The position numbers and the translations under genes are program-made. Positions 43,413-52,434 of a DNA stretch of 64,000 nt are shown here, one piece after another. The notes beneath the pieces are model-generated. The model was not told where the DNA came from. It saw only the letters and a list, made by a program, of their open reading frames with translations, and did no database searches. Every line of letters begins with the position of its first letter. Position 1 is the stretch's first letter. The stretch is from an uncultured Muribaculaceae bacterium (lineage in GTDB: Bacteria; Bacteroidota; Bacteroidia; Bacteroidales; Muribaculaceae). The stretch covers positions 124,001 through 188,000 of the forward strand of contig CAJTWL010000001.1 of assembly GCA_910579845.1 (NCBI GenBank), given 5' to 3'.

Positions 43413-44417
43413 ATGAAACTCAAATCATTCATAAAAATAGCACTCTCGTTACTATTGGTGACGGGAGCTGTTTCTTGTACAAAAGTCAAGCGAGGTGAAT
43501 ATGCGAAAGGAAGTTCGACAATCTTCTGTGATGACGGCTTTCGTAACATACTCAACGAAGAGATAAATGTATTCGAATATTCCTATCCGGAAGCATCGAT
43601 AATCCCGTTTTATGTCAGCGAACAGGATGCAATCGACACAATGATGTCTGACGGAACGCAAGCGATCATCGTCACACAAGAACTGACAAAAGACCAGAAA
43701 GATTATATCAAAAATAAATTCAAACGGGTCGTAAAAACACATTGTATCGCGGTAGATGCAGTTGCATTGATAACCAATAAAGCAAATCGTGTTACAACTC
43801 TTTCAGTTGACGAGATAGGCGATATACTCAATGGAAAAATTACCCGCTGGAGCCAACTTGTCGGTAACGATACAACAGCCATCAAGATAGTATTTGATAA
43901 TCCGGGGTCGTCAACAGTCAGTTACATGCGTGAGAAATTCATGAAAGACGGCAGGAAGATTTCAGATAACCCCAATGCATTCGCCCAAAAAGACAATGCA
44001 CAGGTGTTTGATGTTGTGAAAAAAGATCCGGATGCTCTTGGAATCATATCGGTAAGCTGGCTTGGAGACGACCTCTCTCTGGCTAAAGACGTTCCGGTAA
44101 ATGAACGTTACAAAGGATATGAAAATCATAACGATACCGTTGCGACCAATCTTACTACAGAAGTCAATGTCATAAAAGTAAGTAATCCGACAGAGGCAAA
44201 TGATTATGACCCCTCAGGATATAAGCCTTATCAGGTTTACATTAATTCTGGAGAATATCCGTTATTCAGAAAAGTCTATATGATCAGTACTGCATCCAAC
44301 TCGACAGTATTGCATAGTTTCTATACTTTTGTTACAGGATTCGTAGGTCAGAAGATTATATCCAAAACCGGAATACTTCCATATTACATGAATCCAAGAG
44401 TGGTAGAATTGAAATAG
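43413..44417 (+). CDS. PstS-like phosphate-binding lipoprotein
   Basis: The 334-residue protein has a lipobox (VTGAVSC, C at about residue 22). It is of the PBP-like fold: GSSTI near the N-terminus, the D-N-P-G-S-S-T-V-S-Y ligand loop, and SVSW, like PstS. The usual PstC/A/B permease genes are not adjacent, so a role other than phosphate import is possible. I start at 43413; 43407 would add two residues. Confidence 0.82.
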   Translation: MKLKSFIKIALSLLLVTGAVSCTKVKRGEYAKGSSTIFCDDGFRNILNEEINVFEYSYPEASIIPFYVSEQDAIDTMMSDGTQAIIVTQELTKDQKDYIKNKFKRVVKTHCIAVDAVALITNKANRVTTLSVDEIGDILNGKITRWSQLVGNDTTAIKIVFDNPGSSTVSYMREKFMKDGRKISDNPNAFAQKDNAQVFDVVKKDPDALGIISVSWLGDDLSLAKDVPVNERYKGYENHNDTVATNLTTEVNVIKVSNPTEANDYDPSGYKPYQVYINSGEYPLFRKVYMISTASNSTVLHSFYTFVTGFVGQKIISKTGILPYYMNPRVVELK

Positions 44418-44445
44418 ATTTGATCCGAATTTAGAATTAATTTAG

Positions 44446-44484
44446 CGCCATTCCCCGATAATTAACATATTTTGGGAAATGGCG
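44446..44484 (+). terminator. Hairpin after the PstS-like gene
   Basis: CGCCATTCCC pairs with GGGAAATGGCG, with one bulge. There is no T-run, so a termination role is moderate. Confidence 0.5.
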
Positions 44485-44508
44485 TCTTAGTATATCAAAT
44501 AAATTTAT

Positions 44509-44516
44509 TAATTTTG
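44509..44516 (+). promoter_or_regulatory. -7 box of the TPR-protein gene
   Basis: TAATTTTG is an exact match, 148 bp before the ATG at 44664. The -33 element is not clear. Confidence 0.4.
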
Positions 44517-44663
44517 GAAAAGCAATCATATTTATAATGTAATATAATCCGCAAAGAGTATAATTCCAATATTGTATATTTATTATATTCAAGGATTACA
44601 TCTCTATAAATCAATACATAAAGGGATGTGAATAACTTATAAAACAAAAAAGAAACTATTATA

Positions 44664-46295
44664 ATGAAATTTAAAGGTATCTTATCGCTTTGCCTTGCAG
44701 GCATTGCATTGTCAGCCACGGCACAGACTCATGTTGAAGGTGAGGAGTATTATAAGGCTGACCAATTAGAGAATGCAAAAGATTTATTGCTTCGCAGTTT
44801 GAACAACCCACAGACAGACAAATCCGTCAGTGACTATTATCTTGGTATGATCGCACTTCGCGAAAACAAAAAAGACGAAGCAAAGAAATATTTCGATGCA
44901 GGTATTCAGGCTAACCCGGAATATGGCTACAACTACATCGGTGCAGGAACACTCGCGCTGATGTCCGGCAATGAGAAAGAAGCTGAAAGCATGTTCAAGA
45001 CCGGCGAAGGAAAAGCCAAGAAAGATCCTGCGATGCAGATTGCCATTGCCCGTGCATACGATATGGTAGACCCTGTCAAATACGAATCTAAAATATCCAA
45101 GAGAGTTGCCAAGGTAAGCAAAAATATTGAGAATCCCGACAGATATATATTCGAAGGTGATGTCCTTGCACGTGCCAAACAATGGGGAGATGCCGGTGCA
45201 AAATATGAGATGGCGGCATCGTATAACGACAAGGCTTCCGATGCATATGTAAAATATGCCAACCTTTTCACAATGGTTAATCCTCAGTATGCAATCAAGA
45301 TGCTTAACAAGCTTCTTGAAGTTAACCCACAGTCGGCACTTGGACAACGCGAACTCGCAAATGCTTATTACAATGCGAAAGACTACAAGAATGCGGCTGC
45401 CCAATATGGCAACTATGTAAAGAACCCGAGTCACTTCAAACAGGATGAAAACCGCTATGCATTCCTTCTGTTCTATGGCGGCGACTACCAGAAGGGTTAT
45501 GATTACGCCACTGCCCTATTGCAACAGGATCCAAAGAACTTTACAGCTCAACGCTATCAGTTCATGAATGCGGCCCAGCTTGAGAATATGAAAGACAAAC
45601 TTATTCCCATGGCTGAAGCTCTTTATGCCGAACACAAAGCCAATCCTGCTGTAAATAAATTTGCAGCTATCGACTTCACTCTTATTGCCGACGAGCTTTC
45701 AAATGCAAAACGCAACGATGAGGCAATTCAGGTTCTTCAGGAAGCCATCAAAGAGATGCCGGATAATGCGGCATTCAATAAATCGCTTGCAATGAAGTAT
45801 GTCGATGCAAACAATATCACTAAAGCGGCCGAGGCATTCCGTGGTTATATTCAGAAAACAGAGGAGCCGGGATACAACGACTTTAACCAACAGGCTACAT
45901 TCTCATTCTACGCAGGTGTGGAGAACAAAGATAATCCGGAGGTTGCAAAATCACTTTTTGATGAAGTTCTGACCAACGCGGCAAAGATGGAATCAATCAT
46001 GCCAGACAACTACAAACCAAAAATGCTGGCAGGAGATGTTGCCAAACAGACAGCGGCAAATGAGGATGACGCGGCTATTGCTGCCCAGCCTAAATACGAG
46101 GAGGCTGTCGCTCTTCTTGAGAAAAGTCCGGATCCGTCACGCTATACACGTGATGCAAAGACACTCTACATGTATCTTGGAAATTATTATATCAAGAAAG
46201 ATGATGTAGCAAAGGCCAAAGAATATTACAACAAATTCCTTACCCTTGATCCAGAGAACGAAGCTGTTCGCAAATACGTTGACAGCTTGAAATAA
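44664..46295 (+). CDS. Exported TPR-repeat protein
   Basis: The 543-residue protein has a signal peptide (1 to about 20, SATAQ). Tetratricopeptide-like repeats then run through the whole length (for example NPQSALGQRELANAYYNAKDYKNAAAQYGNYV and the last one at ARETKDDVAKAKEYYNKFLTLDP-type helices). It is likely a periplasmic scaffold. It lies after the PstS-like gene but has its own -7 box. Confidence 0.88.
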   Translation: MKFKGILSLCLAGIALSATAQTHVEGEEYYKADQLENAKDLLLRSLNNPQTDKSVSDYYLGMIALRENKKDEAKKYFDAGIQANPEYGYNYIGAGTLALMSGNEKEAESMFKTGEGKAKKDPAMQIAIARAYDMVDPVKYESKISKRVAKVSKNIENPDRYIFEGDVLARAKQWGDAGAKYEMAASYNDKASDAYVKYANLFTMVNPQYAIKMLNKLLEVNPQSALGQRELANAYYNAKDYKNAAAQYGNYVKNPSHFKQDENRYAFLLFYGGDYQKGYDYATALLQQDPKNFTAQRYQFMNAAQLENMKDKLIPMAEALYAEHKANPAVNKFAAIDFTLIADELSNAKRNDEAIQVLQEAIKEMPDNAAFNKSLAMKYVDANNITKAAEAFRGYIQKTEEPGYNDFNQQATFSFYAGVENKDNPEVAKSLFDEVLTNAAKMESIMPDNYKPKMLAGDVAKQTAANEDDAAIAAQPKYEEAVALLEKSPDPSRYTRDAKTLYMYLGNYYIKKDDVAKAKEYYNKFLTLDPENEAVRKYVDSLK

Positions 46296-46313
46296 AACAT
46301 ACTATTGGAATAT

Positions 46314-46349
46314 AAAGCTCCTGTTCTAAATTAGACAGGAGCTTTTTTT
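46314..46349 (+). terminator. Terminator after the TPR gene
   Basis: AAGCTCCTGT with ACAGGAGCTT and seven T following; stem of 10 bp. Confidence 0.85.
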
Positions 46350-46383
46350 GTTAGTTGTTCAATATTTAGTAATTTTACAAACC

Positions 46384-46495
46384 GAACTCGTCTTGACTTA
46401 TTTTTTCTCAACATCAGCGAGATATTTCCGAGATGTTGAGAAAAGATTATATTCATTACACGTTTTGACATTCGTAAATAAATCAATACGAGTTC
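46384..46495. repeat. R3 element (112 bp), second copy, before nqrA
   Basis: Ends GAACTCGTCTTGACTTATTT (46384-46403) and the complement of a diverged copy (46476-46495). The inner part aligns with the 21427-21513 copy in reverse orientation. A 25-bp insertion here makes a 9-bp hairpin (CTCAACATC/GATGTTGAG). It occupies most of the nqrA leader region. Confidence 0.65.
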
Positions 46496-46529
46496 ATCAT
46501 ATAAAAACTATATCTACAACTTGAAACGC

Positions 46530-47852
46530 ATGGGTAGATTGATTAAAATAAAAAAGGGTCTGGACATCGTAATGGATTCCAAGCCCATAGAATCCACGAT
46601 CAAAGACAATTCAGAGCTTTTTGCAATCTCTCCTGACGACTTCCCGGGATACACTTGGAAAGCCGCTGTCAAGGAAGGTGACTCAATAATCGCAGGAAAT
46701 GGATTGTTTTTTGCAAAAGAGAATCCGGAAATTGCGCTATGTGCCCCAGTAGGAGGGACAGTCAAAGAAATCAAGCGAGGCGAACGTCGTAAAATCGAAT
46801 ACATTTCAGTTGAGAAGAATGAAAGCCAGTGTTGCGCAAAATACGATGACTCTCTCTCTCCTCTGCAAAAAATATCAAAAGCCGGTCTGCTCGCCATGAT
46901 GAGGCAACGTCCTTTTGACATAGTTCCCCAGACAGATTCAATACCTGTAAATATTTTTGTAACCGCGTTTGATTCAGCGCCTTTGGCTGGTGATATTCTT
47001 GACAATCCACTTAAAGAGTATCTTGAAGCCGGGCTTGAGACTCTTTCCAAACTTACGACAGGCAAAGTATTCTTAGGAATAAAATATGGAAGCACTATCA
47101 CATCCGATGCAGCTGAAGTATACGAATTCAGCGGTCCTCATCCTGCCGGAAATACCGGCACTCAAATGGCTGCGATTGTTCCGGTCAACAAAGGTGAGAC
47201 TGTCTGGATGCTTGATGCCCTGACAGCATGCAGAATTGGAAAACTCATCCGGACGGGAGACGCGGATTATACATCAAAGGTCATAATAAACGGTTCGGAG
47301 GTTGAGCATGCATATATAGCAGACACATACTTCGGGGCAAAGATATCATCACTTATAGGGAATTCGGTCTCTGCGGAAAGGAGCGATTTGAGAATCATAT
47401 CAGGCAACGTTCTTACAGGTGTGAAAGTAGAACGTGAATCCGGTTTCCTTCGCTATCCATATCGCCAGATAACCGTTATCGAAGAGGGGGATAAAAACGA
47501 CGAATTCATGGGATGGGCTTCATTGAACCCTAAAAGATACAGCGTGAGTCATGCATTTCCGGCATTTCTCAGAGGTCTGTCCAAACCTTTTCATTTCGAT
47601 GCCAGGATAAAAGGTGGCGAGAGGGCTATGATCATGAGCGGGGAATATGACAAAGTATTTCCGATGGATATTTATCCCGAATATCTTCTTAAAGCCATCA
47701 TTTCGAAAAATATCGAAAAGATGGAACAGAGGGGCATCTACGAAGTAGCTCCTGAAGATTTTGCACTTGCCGAATTTGTGGATTCCTCAAAGCTTGAACT
47801 TCAGAAAATAGTACGTGAGGGTCTCGATTATCTTCGCAAAGAAACATTATAA
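46530..47852 (+). CDS. nqrA: Na+-translocating NADH:quinone oxidoreductase subunit A
   Basis: NqrA is the quinone-side soluble subunit of the sodium-pumping NADH dehydrogenase. The 440-residue protein begins LIKIKKGLDI and has the GGTVKEIKRGERR biotinyl/lipoyl-like segment and the FSGPHPAGNTG motif. The start at 46530 (MGRLIKIKK) follows family alignment; an upstream TTG (46521) would add three residues. First gene of nqrABCDEF. Confidence 0.94.
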   Translation: MGRLIKIKKGLDIVMDSKPIESTIKDNSELFAISPDDFPGYTWKAAVKEGDSIIAGNGLFFAKENPEIALCAPVGGTVKEIKRGERRKIEYISVEKNESQCCAKYDDSLSPLQKISKAGLLAMMRQRPFDIVPQTDSIPVNIFVTAFDSAPLAGDILDNPLKEYLEAGLETLSKLTTGKVFLGIKYGSTITSDAAEVYEFSGPHPAGNTGTQMAAIVPVNKGETVWMLDALTACRIGKLIRTGDADYTSKVIINGSEVEHAYIADTYFGAKISSLIGNSVSAERSDLRIISGNVLTGVKVERESGFLRYPYRQITVIEEGDKNDEFMGWASLNPKRYSVSHAFPAFLRGLSKPFHFDARIKGGERAMIMSGEYDKVFPMDIYPEYLLKAIISKNIEKMEQRGIYEVAPEDFALAEFVDSSKLELQKIVREGLDYLRKETL

Positions 47853-47869
47853 CTCAAAACACGATTATA

Positions 47870-49066
47870 ATGAGCACACTAAAAAATAAAATAGACGACA
47901 AGATAAAACCCTTGTTTGAAAAAGGAGGGAAATACGAAAAACTGAGTTCCTTTTTTGACGCATTCTATACATTCTTGTACACACCCAACAATACATCAAA
48001 AAGCGGAGTTCATATACACGATTCCAATGACTCCAAGCGAATGATGATCATGGTAGTTGTATCGCTCCTTCCATGCTGCCTTTTCGGTATGTGGAATGTA
48101 GGATATCAGCATTTCTTAGGCGCTGTCGGTTCAAACCCCGGAATCTTACAATGTTTTATATATGGTTTTTTTGCAGTTTTACCACAGATTCTTACAGCTT
48201 ATATTGTAGGTCTCGGTATCGAATTTGTCATAGCACAAATTCGAGGGCATGAGGTTCAGGAAGGGTTTCTTGTATCAGGCATTCTTATTCCGATGATCTG
48301 TCCGGTTGACACTCCATGCTGGATGCTCGCAATTGCCGTCGCATTCGCTGTGATATTCGTTAAAGAAGTATTTGGTGGAACCGGCTATAACTTTATGAAT
48401 GTAGCGTTGGCGGCACGTGCGTTTCTCTTCTTCAGTTATCCTGCAAAAATGAGTGGAGACAGTGTTTTCGTATCATTAGGCAATTCAACCGGCATTGACG
48501 GATATTCGGGCGCTACGCCATTGGGACAGCTTGCTTCATCTGCCGAAGGAGATGCCACTGTTACAGGTATTCTGGGAAACCCGCTAAGTCTTAGTGACCT
48601 TTTCTTCGGTTTATATCCGGGGTCATGGGGAGAAACCTCTACATTATGCATTCTTATCGGTGCAGCTATACTTCTGTTCTGCGGAATAGCAAGCTGGCGC
48701 ATTATCTGCTCCGGACTCGCAGGAGGATTCTTGATGTCTGTATTGGTGCACAATTATGCGAGTCCTCTTTATCCGGTAACAATGCTGGAACCTCTGCAGC
48801 AAATTATGTTGGGAGGATTCATGTTTGCAATAATTTTTATGGCGACCGATCCCGTCACAGCATGCCGCACCAATATAGGCAAATATATCTATGGATTTCT
48901 CATAGGTGTGATTGCCATCCTTATCCGCTGTTACAACACCGGATATCCCGAGGGCGCAATGCTTGCAGTATTGCTTATGAATTGCTTTGCTCCTCTGATT
49001 GACTGGTGTGTTGTCAATGCCAATGTAAGAAAACGCATGAAACGTGCTGTTGAAATATCCAAATAG
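47870..49066 (+). CDS. nqrB: Na+-translocating NADH:quinone oxidoreductase subunit B
   Basis: 398 residues, multi-pass membrane subunit. T216 in SGATPLG matches the covalent FMN site of NqrB. It forms the sodium path with NqrD/E. Confidence 0.95.
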   Translation: MSTLKNKIDDKIKPLFEKGGKYEKLSSFFDAFYTFLYTPNNTSKSGVHIHDSNDSKRMMIMVVVSLLPCCLFGMWNVGYQHFLGAVGSNPGILQCFIYGFFAVLPQILTAYIVGLGIEFVIAQIRGHEVQEGFLVSGILIPMICPVDTPCWMLAIAVAFAVIFVKEVFGGTGYNFMNVALAARAFLFFSYPAKMSGDSVFVSLGNSTGIDGYSGATPLGQLASSAEGDATVTGILGNPLSLSDLFFGLYPGSWGETSTLCILIGAAILLFCGIASWRIICSGLAGGFLMSVLVHNYASPLYPVTMLEPLQQIMLGGFMFAIIFMATDPVTACRTNIGKYIYGFLIGVIAILIRCYNTGYPEGAMLAVLLMNCFAPLIDWCVVNANVRKRMKRAVEISK

Positions 49067-49077
49067 TGAAGAGAGTC

Positions 49078-49833
49078 ATGAAAAAAGAGAGTAACATATA
49101 TACTATAATATACGCGGCTGTCCTTGTAATACTTGTAGGTGTGGGACTGTCAGTAATTTATCAGACGCTTCACCCTATGCAGGTCAAAAACATAGCCGAT
49201 GATAAAAAACGTCAGATACTTGCCGCAGCACTGATTATCCCCCAAAAGAATGAAAGCATCTCGGATGTATACGAGAATCACATCGTCGATTCATTTATTG
49301 TAGACAACAATGGCAATAAAGTAAACTCAGACACGAATGCCTTTGATGTCAACATAAAGCAGGAAGTCAAGAAAGCCGCTGCCGAACGCCTATTGCCTGT
49401 TTTCGTATGTAAGACAGATTCCGGATTAAAATATATTCTGCCTGTATACGGCTCCGGACTTTGGGGTCCGATCTGGGGATATATAGCCTTTGACGGTAAC
49501 GGTGACACAATTTATGGAGCCTATTTCGCACATGAAGGCGAAACGCCCGGATTAGGTGCCGAGATTGAGAAACCTGCTTTCAGTTCCCAGTTTGAAGGGA
49601 AAAATATCTTTGACACAAACGGTACATTCGAAGGCGTGCAAGTGGTAAAAGCCGGCAGAGAACCTTCTTCAGGCAGTTATGTACATGCAATCAGCGGAGG
49701 AACAATTACCAGTCAGGGAGTGCAACGGATGCTAAGTGAATCCCTTCTCCCATATTCAAATTACTTAAAGAGTCTCAAACAGACATCCGATACATCCAAC
49801 CAGTCACAAAATATCAGTCAAGATGAAGAATAA
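49078..49833 (+). CDS. nqrC: Na+-translocating NADH:quinone oxidoreductase subunit C
   Basis: 251 residues, one N-terminal membrane helix (about 8-28), then a periplasmic domain. The SGGT sequence (206-209) resembles the SGAT FMN-attachment site of NqrC; the alanine is glycine here. The start at 49078 is used, since GTG at 49066 overlaps the nqrB stop. Confidence 0.93.
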   Translation: MKKESNIYTIIYAAVLVILVGVGLSVIYQTLHPMQVKNIADDKKRQILAAALIIPQKNESISDVYENHIVDSFIVDNNGNKVNSDTNAFDVNIKQEVKKAAAERLLPVFVCKTDSGLKYILPVYGSGLWGPIWGYIAFDGNGDTIYGAYFAHEGETPGLGAEIEKPAFSSQFEGKNIFDTNGTFEGVQVVKAGREPSSGSYVHAISGGTITSQGVQRMLSESLLPYSNYLKSLKQTSDTSNQSQNISQDEE

Positions 49834-50443
49834 TAACGCACTTCTACCGCTGCTGAATCCCCTTTCAAAAGATAATCCTGTAATAGTCCAGATATTGGGT
49901 ATCTGTTCTGCTTTGGCTGTGACCGCCAAAATGGAACCGGCACTTGTAATGGCTATATCTGTGACGGCAGTGGTTGCATTCTCCAATGTAATCATATCCC
50001 TTATCCGCAAAAGCATACCGGCATCAATTCGAATAATCGTACAGCTTGTAGTGGTTGCGGCTTTGGTTGTAATTGTAGATCAAGTCTTAAAGGCATACAA
50101 TTATGAAGTGAGCAAAGCTTTGTCGGTGTTTATCGGATTGATTATAACAAACTGTATCATCATGGGGCGTCTTGAAGCGTTTGCCATGACTAACAACCCC
50201 TGGAATTCGTTTCTTGACGGAATAGGAAGTGGAATAGGCTATGGAATCATTCTTGTAATTGTATCTTTTTTCCGCGAACTGTTCGGTAGTGGAACACTGA
50301 TGGGTTATCAAGTCATTCCGCAGTCCTGGTATGACGCAGGTTATTCCAATAACGGACTTATGATCCTGCCCCCTATGGCACTCATTGTAGTGGGATGCAT
50401 AATATGGGTACACCGCGCAAATAATAAAGATATTCAGGAATAG
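49823..50443 (+). CDS. nqrD: Na+-translocating NADH:quinone oxidoreductase subunit D
   Basis: 206-residue, about six-helix membrane subunit. It overlaps nqrC by 11 bp. The NPLSKDNPVIVQILGICSALAVT opening is typical of NqrD. Confidence 0.94.
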   Translation: MKNNNALLPLLNPLSKDNPVIVQILGICSALAVTAKMEPALVMAISVTAVVAFSNVIISLIRKSIPASIRIIVQLVVVAALVVIVDQVLKAYNYEVSKALSVFIGLIITNCIIMGRLEAFAMTNNPWNSFLDGIGSGIGYGIILVIVSFFRELFGSGTLMGYQVIPQSWYDAGYSNNGLMILPPMALIVVGCIIWVHRANNKDIQE

Positions 50444-50470
50444 AAATAAGAACCTAAAAAGAAATTTCTG

Positions 50471-51085
50471 ATGGAAAATCTAAATTTGTTCATCCGGTCG
50501 ATTTTTATCGATAATATGATATTCGCCTATTTCCTTGGAATGTGCTCATATCTTGCCGTTTCAAAGAATGTGAAAACAGCATTTGGTCTTGGCATAGCCG
50601 TCACTTTTGTATTGATGATCGCACTTCCGGTGACATGGTGCATAAACCAGTATCTACTTCTTCCCGGAGCACTGAGCTGGCTTGGAGCGGAGTATGCATC
50701 AGCCGACCTGTCATTCCTTGGACTGATAATGTTTATATCTGTAATCGCGGCGCTTGTACAGATTCTCGAGATGGTGATTGAAAAGTACTCACCTTCTCTT
50801 TATAATTCATTGGGTATATTCCTCCCGCTGATTGCAGTGAACTGTGCCATTCTTGGAGCAGTATTGTTTATGCAGCAGCGTGAGTTCACAAATGCATGGA
50901 CTGCGACTGTTTATGGTGTCGGATCCGGAATCGGATGGCTATTGGCGATAGTTTGTCTCGCCGCTATCAGAGAGAGACTTGATTTCAGCAATGTTCCCAA
51001 ACCACTTAAAGGAATTGGAATAACATTTATAATCACCGGACTTATGGGCATTGCATTCATGAGTTTCTTAGGTATAAAATTGTAA
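50471..51085 (+). CDS. nqrE: Na+-translocating NADH:quinone oxidoreductase subunit E
   Basis: 204-residue, about six-helix membrane subunit. The LFIRSIFIDNMIFAYFLGMC opening and the later GVGSGIGW are typical; the intramembrane cysteines (C25 in LGMC and a later one in NCAILG) that hold an iron centre with NqrD are present. Confidence 0.94.
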   Translation: MENLNLFIRSIFIDNMIFAYFLGMCSYLAVSKNVKTAFGLGIAVTFVLMIALPVTWCINQYLLLPGALSWLGAEYASADLSFLGLIMFISVIAALVQILEMVIEKYSPSLYNSLGIFLPLIAVNCAILGAVLFMQQREFTNAWTATVYGVGSGIGWLLAIVCLAAIRERLDFSNVPKPLKGIGITFIITGLMGIAFMSFLGIKL

Positions 51086-51089
51086 GACT

Positions 51090-52376
51090 ATGATTTGCGA
51101 AATACAATGGGGAAATATAGCGGCAGCATCCGTTGCGTTTCTCGGAATAGTATTAGTACTTGTAGCAGTACTTCTGATTGCTAAAAAATTTCTTGTAAAA
51201 ACAGGAGAAGTCGCCATTGATGTTAATGACGGGAAGAAAACACTGCATGTACAAAGCGGCAATTCTCTCCTTATAACGTTGGTAAACAAAGATATACATT
51301 TATCTTCGGCATGCGGAGGGAAAGGCAGTTGCGGTCAATGTAAAGTACAGGTATTCTCCGGTGGCGGAGAAATGTTGCCTACAGAGGCTGTCCATTTCAC
51401 AAGAAAACAGATAAAAGATCATTGGAGACTCGGTTGTCAGGTAAAAGTGAAATCCGATATGACTATCGGTGTTCCGGAAGCCGCACTTGAAGTAAAAGAA
51501 TGGGAATGCGAGGTTATATCAAACAAAAACGTCGCGACATTCATCAAAGAATTTATCGTAAAGTTGCCGGAAGGAGAACATATGAACTTTATTCCCGGAT
51601 CCTATGCACAGATTCGTATCCCAAAATTCAAAATGGACTATGACAAGGATATTGATAAATCTCTGATCGGTCCGGAATATCTGCCGGCATGGGAGAAATT
51701 CGGTCTCTTCACTTTAAAATGCGAGAACGATGAGGAAACAGTCAGAGCATACTCAATGGCAAATTATCCGGAAGAGGGAGACCGGATCATGCTGACGGTA
51801 CGAATAGCGACTCCACCTTTCAAGCCGAAACCTGAAGTGGGATTTCAGGATGTTATGCCAGGTATTGCATCTTCATATATCTTCTCACTAAAGCCTGGAG
51901 ATAAAGTAATGATGAGCGGTCCTTATGGAGATTTCCATCCAATTGTAGACTCCAAGGCTGAAATGATATGGGTAGGCGGTGGAGCCGGTATGGCACCTCT
52001 TCGCGCCCAGATCATGTGGATGACAAAAACACTCCACACCACTGACCGGAAGATGAGTTATTTTTATGGTGCGCGTGCGCTAAATGAGGTTTTCTATCTA
52101 AACGATTTCCTGCAACTTGAAAAAGAATTTCCCAACTTCAAATTCTATCTTGCTCTTGACCGTCCCGATCCTGCGGCAGACGCGGCAGGCGTAGAATACA
52201 CTCCGGGATTCGTACACAATGTAATGTATGATAAATATCTTAAAAATCATGATGCACCGGAAGATATCCAGTATTATATGTGTGGACCGGGTCCTATGAG
52301 CAACGCCGTAAACAAAATGCTTTACGATCTCGGAGTAGAGCCGGAAAACATACATTACGACAACTTCGGGGGATAA
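51090..52376 (+). CDS. nqrF: Na+-translocating NADH:quinone oxidoreductase subunit F
   Basis: 428 residues: one membrane helix (about 10-32), a 2Fe-2S domain (C75, C81, C84, C116), then an FAD/NADH domain (RAYSMANYP; GGGAGMAPLRAQ). It receives electrons from NADH. It is the last gene of the complete nqrABCDEF operon. Confidence 0.95.
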   Translation: MICEIQWGNIAAASVAFLGIVLVLVAVLLIAKKFLVKTGEVAIDVNDGKKTLHVQSGNSLLITLVNKDIHLSSACGGKGSCGQCKVQVFSGGGEMLPTEAVHFTRKQIKDHWRLGCQVKVKSDMTIGVPEAALEVKEWECEVISNKNVATFIKEFIVKLPEGEHMNFIPGSYAQIRIPKFKMDYDKDIDKSLIGPEYLPAWEKFGLFTLKCENDEETVRAYSMANYPEEGDRIMLTVRIATPPFKPKPEVGFQDVMPGIASSYIFSLKPGDKVMMSGPYGDFHPIVDSKAEMIWVGGGAGMAPLRAQIMWMTKTLHTTDRKMSYFYGARALNEVFYLNDFLQLEKEFPNFKFYLALDRPDPAADAAGVEYTPGFVHNVMYDKYLKNHDAPEDIQYYMCGPGPMSNAVNKMLYDLGVEPENIHYDNFGG

Positions 52377-52386
52377 ATAAAATGTG

Positions 52387-52419
52387 TATTATATTATATT
52401 ATATTATATTATTATATTA
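52387..52419. repeat. Pentanucleotide tandem repeat in the glyA leader
   Basis: TATTA repeats five times (52387-52411), then once more after a trinucleotide break. It lies 11 to 58 bp after the nqrF stop and 15 bp before the glyA ATG. It is the only clear microsatellite in the window. Confidence 0.7.
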
Positions 52420-52434
52420 TAACTGAAATATTGT

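Noticed and set aside
44784..45434. Minus-strand open frames in the TPR gene
   Set aside because: They mirror the repeat structure of the TPR gene.
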